From positions 62,001 to 126,000 of the forward strand of contig JAURLX010000019.1 in NCBI GenBank assembly GCA_030830965.1: a stretch of DNA of 64,000 nucleotides. Reading direction: 5' to 3'. The position numbers and the translations under genes are program-made. This DNA comes from Verrucomicrobiota bacterium (GTDB taxonomy: Bacteria > Verrucomicrobiota > Verrucomicrobiia > Opitutales > UBA953). Below are positions 61,476 through 64,000 of this stretch, piece by piece (the stretch's first letter is position 1; each line of letters starts with the position of its first letter). The notes below the pieces were generated by a model, which ran no database searches, was not told the DNA's origin, and worked only from the letters and a program-made list of their open reading frames with translations.

Positions 61476-62534
61476 TCAGGTTCTGCGATAGGTTCCGGAG
61501 GACACTTCGTAGGTCAGCCAGCCGTGGCCCGGAGGGGGGCGCGTGCCGGTCGCGATGACCTGGTGCTCACCTCCGACCTCTTTCCAGAAGGCCGATCGCC
61601 GAAGATCGTCGAGCTCGCCGAGCACGTCGTCGGCCAGGATCACGGGAGGGGTGGGGGCCCGTTGCGAGTCCCTCCGCACACGGGCGAGGGTGAGACCAAG
61701 GACGATGAGGCGTTGCTGGCCCTCGCTGGCGTAGTCCGAGGCGTCCTGGCCGTCGAAGAGCACGTCGAAATCGTCCCGATGAGGCCCTTTGATCGTGGAG
61801 CCGGAGGCGATGTCGGCTGCGCGCATCCTTTTCCAGCATGCGTCGAGCTCGTCCGTCGGGGTGTCCGGACGGTGTCTCACCGAAGCCGGTGCGGAGAAGC
61901 CGGCCCGGTCGGCCACGGCCCGCAATGTCTCGGAGATCTCTGGCAGCTGTTGGGCGCGGGATTCGATGATGTGTCGTGCCGCGGGAAGCATGGCCGACTC
62001 AAAAGCGCATAGCTCCTCGTCCGAGGGATTCGGCGTCTTCAGCAGCGCGTTGCGTCCTTCCAGACCCTTCTGGTAGGTCCTGATCGACTCGAGGTAGGCG
62101 GGGTCGGTCCCGCCCAGGGCTGCGTCAAGCCAGCGACGGCGGTTGGAGGGCGACCCTCGCACCAGCCGGAGGTCGTCCGAGCAGAAGGCGACCGTGGGGA
62201 ATCTCCCCAGATGCGCGGACACAGAGGTCACGGGCGTTCCGTCGACCTGGCCGGAGCGGGAGCCCTTGGCCAGGCGCACCTCTACCGCCGTGTCGGCGCC
62301 CTCCTTGTCCCGCACGTCGATCCGGATACGTGCCTCCTTGGCCCCGCTGCGGATGAGCGGTGCGATCTCGGTCGTGCGGAAGGAACGGAAGGCCGAGACG
62401 AGCCCGGCGGCCTCGAGCAGGTTTGTCTTCCCCTGGCCGTTTTCTCCCAGCAGGAACACCCGTGTCCCGTCCGTGGACACGTCCGCGAAGGTAAGATTAC
62501 GGAAGTCGGCCGCCCGGATGCGGGTGATCCGCAT
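61476..62534 (-). CDS. recF: DNA replication and repair protein RecF
   Basis: SMC-like ATPase of 352 residues that loads RecA at gaps together with RecO and RecR. Walker A GENGQGKTN is at 30-38, the ABC signature is in YASEGQQRLIVLGLTLA, and Walker B is PPVILADDVLGELD. Start MRITRIRAADFRNLTF is typical. It is not next to dnaN or gyrB as in many bacteria; instead it sits between a TPR-LysM lipoprotein gene (three bases upstream) and secG. The missing C-terminal residues are few; length is within the family range of 350-380. Confidence 0.93.
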   Translation of the reverse strand: MRITRIRAADFRNLTFADVSTDGTRVFLLGENGQGKTNLLEAAGLVSAFRSFRTTEIAPLIRSGAKEARIRIDVRDKEGADTAVEVRLAKGSRSGQVDGTPVTSVSAHLGRFPTVAFCSDDLRLVRGSPSNRRRWLDAALGGTDPAYLESIRTYQKGLEGRNALLKTPNPSDEELCAFESAMLPAARHIIESRAQQLPEISETLRAVADRAGFSAPASVRHRPDTPTDELDACWKRMRAADIASGSTIKGPHRDDFDVLFDGQDASDYASEGQQRLIVLGLTLARVRRDSQRAPTPPVILADDVLGELDDLRRSAFWKEVGGEHQVIATGTRPPPGHGWLTYEVSSGTYRRT

Positions 62535-62537
62535 GGG

Positions 62538-63230
62538 TCACTCTGGGATGGCCAGGACCATCCCCGGTTTGAGCGACTGCGGGTTGGGCAGCTGGTCCTT
62601 GTTCGCACGCATGATGTCCGCGGCGCGGGATGCGTTGCCGAAAACCTTGACCGAAATGCGCGTCGGGTTGTCGCCGGGCACCACGGTATAGGTGCGGGCG
62701 GCGGCGATCGCGGGGGGCTTGACGGGCTGAGGGGAGGGCGGGGCCGATTCTCCCGGCCTGAGGCGCGTGTATTCGGAGAGACTCTTCTTGAGCTGGTCGT
62801 TCTCCAGCTGCAGGGCGCGGAGCCGCGCGTTGAGGTCGGCGCCGCCGGTTGCGTCCGGTTCCATCGGCTGCCCGGGCAGCTGCTTCATGTACTGCTTTTC
62901 GGCGGTCCTGATCATCTGCCCGACGATGGCGGTCTGTGGCGTGCCCGGCTTGAGCCGGATGTACTGTTTGAAGTGATAGATGGCCGGCAGGGGGTCGTTG
63001 AGGTCGAGGTACATGCGGCCGGCCTCCAGATGGGATTCGGCGGCGGCCTTGCGGTTGTCGATGACCTTGAGGAAGCATTCGAGGGCCCGTCGAGTCTCGC
63101 CCTGTTTCTGGAAGATCTGCCCCTGCTTGAAGTCAGGATCCTCGACGTCCAGCGAGGCCGTGCCGTTCCTCGGGGCTTCATCGCAGCCGACGATCAGCAA
63201 GGCGAGAAGGGCCAGGAGGACGCGCGGCAT
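62538..63230 (-). CDS. TPR-LysM lipoprotein
   Basis: Lipoprotein of 230 residues from the ATG at 63230 (an ATG at 63248 would add six residues before the signal). The lipobox is LIVGC with Cys16. The mature part has about two TPR-like helical pairs (QGQIFQKQGETRRALECFLK, AAAESHLEAGRMYLDLNDPLPAIYHFK), a coiled-coil segment (LNARLRALQLENDQLKKSLSE), a Pro-rich linker and a C-terminal LysM domain (YTVVPGDNPTRISVKVFGN to LKPGMVLAIP) that binds peptidoglycan. Probably outer-membrane anchored and cell-wall bound. Function unknown; in the same operon as recF, which is likely chance clustering. Confidence 0.8.
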   Translation of the reverse strand: MPRVLLALLALLIVGCDEAPRNGTASLDVEDPDFKQGQIFQKQGETRRALECFLKVIDNRKAAAESHLEAGRMYLDLNDPLPAIYHFKQYIRLKPGTPQTAIVGQMIRTAEKQYMKQLPGQPMEPDATGGADLNARLRALQLENDQLKKSLSEYTRLRPGESAPPSPQPVKPPAIAAARTYTVVPGDNPTRISVKVFGNASRAADIMRANKDQLPNPQSLKPGMVLAIPE

Positions 63231-63272
63231 GCCTCTGACAATCCGCACCGCGGGACTTCACTCAATCAAAAA

Positions 63273-64000
63273 TCAGCCGCGCAGGCAGTCCCTCAGCGCC
63301 CCGGCGATCGAGGGGCTGTTGAACGTGAAGCCGAGGGATAGGGCCTTGGCCGGCATGACGGCCAGGTCCGACAGGAGGGTCTCCCTTGCGAACGACCCGA
63401 GCGGAGCGAGAGCCCAGCGTGGCAGCGGCAGGAATGCCGGACGGCCGAGCGCGCTTGCCAGCGCGACCGCGAACGCTCTCTGGGTGACGGGCCCGGGCGC
63501 GACCGCGTTGACCGGGCCGGCGAGGCCTGGCTGATCCAGGGCCCAGACGATGAGCCGGGCGAGGTCCGGAAGGGTGATCCAGCTGACCATCTGGGCGCCG
63601 CCGGCGATCGGCCCGCCGAGGCCAAAACGAAAGGCCGGCAGCATAAGACGCAGCGGGCCACCCTCTTTGCCGAGCACCATGCCCGTCCTAAGGTACACCG
63701 TCCGTACGCCCGCTTCGACGGCCGGTGCGGCGGCCTCTTCCCAGCCGGCCGTCACCTGGGCAAGGAAGCCTTCCTCGAGCACGGCGGATGATTCGGTGAG
63801 CGTGCCCGACCTCACGGTGCCGTACCGATTCACACCTGACATGCAGAGGAACGTTGAGGGTCCGCCCGATGGCCTGAGTTCAGCCAGGGCGCGCGCGATT
63901 AGGCCGGTGGAATCGACCCTGCTCTCAAGGATGTCGTGGCGGGCCTGCCTGCCCCATCTACGGGCGATAGGCGCGCCTGCGAGGTGAATCACGGCTGAAC
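63273..64000 (-). CDS. SDR39U1-type NAD-dependent epimerase, partial (N-terminus beyond window)
   Basis: The frame is open on the complementary strand from the stop at 63273 to the window edge, giving about 242 residues. AVIHLAGAPIA at the edge is the strand after the Rossmann loop, so the missing N-terminus is about 55-60 residues. Other family features are the YGTVRSGTLTESSAV stretch in place of the classical YxxxK, RTGMVLGKEGGPLRLMLPAFRFGLGGPIAGG and VSWITLPDLARLIVWALD. This is the YfcH/TIGR01777 family; substrate unknown. Two other minus-strand genes follow within 50 bases. Edge position hides its start and any ribosome-binding site. Confidence 0.9.
   Translation of the reverse strand, partial: SAVIHLAGAPIARRWGRQARHDILESRVDSTGLIARALAELRPSGGPSTFLCMSGVNRYGTVRSGTLTESSAVLEEGFLAQVTAGWEEAAAPAVEAGVRTVYLRTGMVLGKEGGPLRLMLPAFRFGLGGPIAGGAQMVSWITLPDLARLIVWALDQPGLAGPVNAVAPGPVTQRAFAVALASALGRPAFLPLPRWALAPLGSFARETLLSDLAVMPAKALSLGFTFNSPSIAGALRDCLRG

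Overview
The window is a GC-rich (roughly two thirds G+C), gene-dense chromosomal segment with no rRNA, tRNA, CRISPR array, insertion sequence or phage gene that I can see. It most likely comes from a member of the Verrucomicrobiota, probably an Opitutae-like lineage. The reasons are a PVC-type CxxCH heme protein, sulfatases and a YHYH protein under an ECF sigma factor of the Rhodopirellula/Verrucomicrobium type, an exosortase, a ceramidase-like protein, and an outer-membrane porin ending in Phe. This placement is inference from gene content, not from a marker-gene tree. No stretch longer than 300 bases lacks a gene; the largest gaps (about 130-180 bases) hold hairpins or divergent promoter regions.

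Layout, left to right. 1-10.4 kb (minus strand): one long, tightly packed operon, serA-plsY-hom-lysC-TPR protein-exbB-exbD-uppS-cdsA, mixing amino-acid synthesis (serine, aspartate family) with envelope lipid synthesis. Its exbB/exbD pair has lost the residues that normally carry protons. 10.4-13.4 kb: UvrD-type helicase and lipA. 13.4-14.4 kb: a porin-like gene followed by two strong hairpins. 14.5-23.0 kb: an ABC peptide transporter operon (two permeases, binding protein, two ATPases) running without a break into an exosortase and glgA. 23.1-28.1 kb (plus strand): an acyltransferase/acyl-ligase fusion and glycogen phosphorylase, then a small secreted protein and a long adenylate-kinase-like protein up to 30.2 kb.

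30.2-33.5 kb (minus): a secreted polysaccharide module (beta-helix protein, SGNH esterase, alpha/beta esterase). 33.6-37.8 kb: Tat-targeted superoxide dismutase, tadA, infA, cysK and a Y-family polymerase with a candidate SOS operator. 37.9-41.9 kb (plus): a ceramidase-like protein overlapping a large PVC heme protein. 41.9-48.6 kb (minus): sigma factor, anti-sigma-like protein, two sulfatases and a YHYH-PEBP fusion; three consecutive secreted proteins carry Gly/Lys-rich segments. A Gfo/Idh/MocA oxidoreductase diverges from this operon.

49.9-56.9 kb: assimilatory sulfate reduction (cysI-cysH-cysD-cysNC) with cobA and a CbiX-like chelatase for siroheme. 57.0-58.6 kb: two tandem thioredoxin-like proteins, the second lacking the nucleophilic Cys. 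58.6-64 kb (minus): gluQRS, a Nif3-family gene, a hypothetical secreted protein, secG, recF, a TPR-LysM lipoprotein and the 3' part of an SDR39U1-type epimerase gene.

The most unusual signals are the apparently uncoupled ExbB/ExbD pair, the exosortase inside a peptide-transporter/glgA operon, the membrane-anchored CbiX with a dead N-terminal half, and the Gly/Lys-rich segments shared by three neighbouring secreted proteins. I do not see one clear-cut new defence or mobile system.
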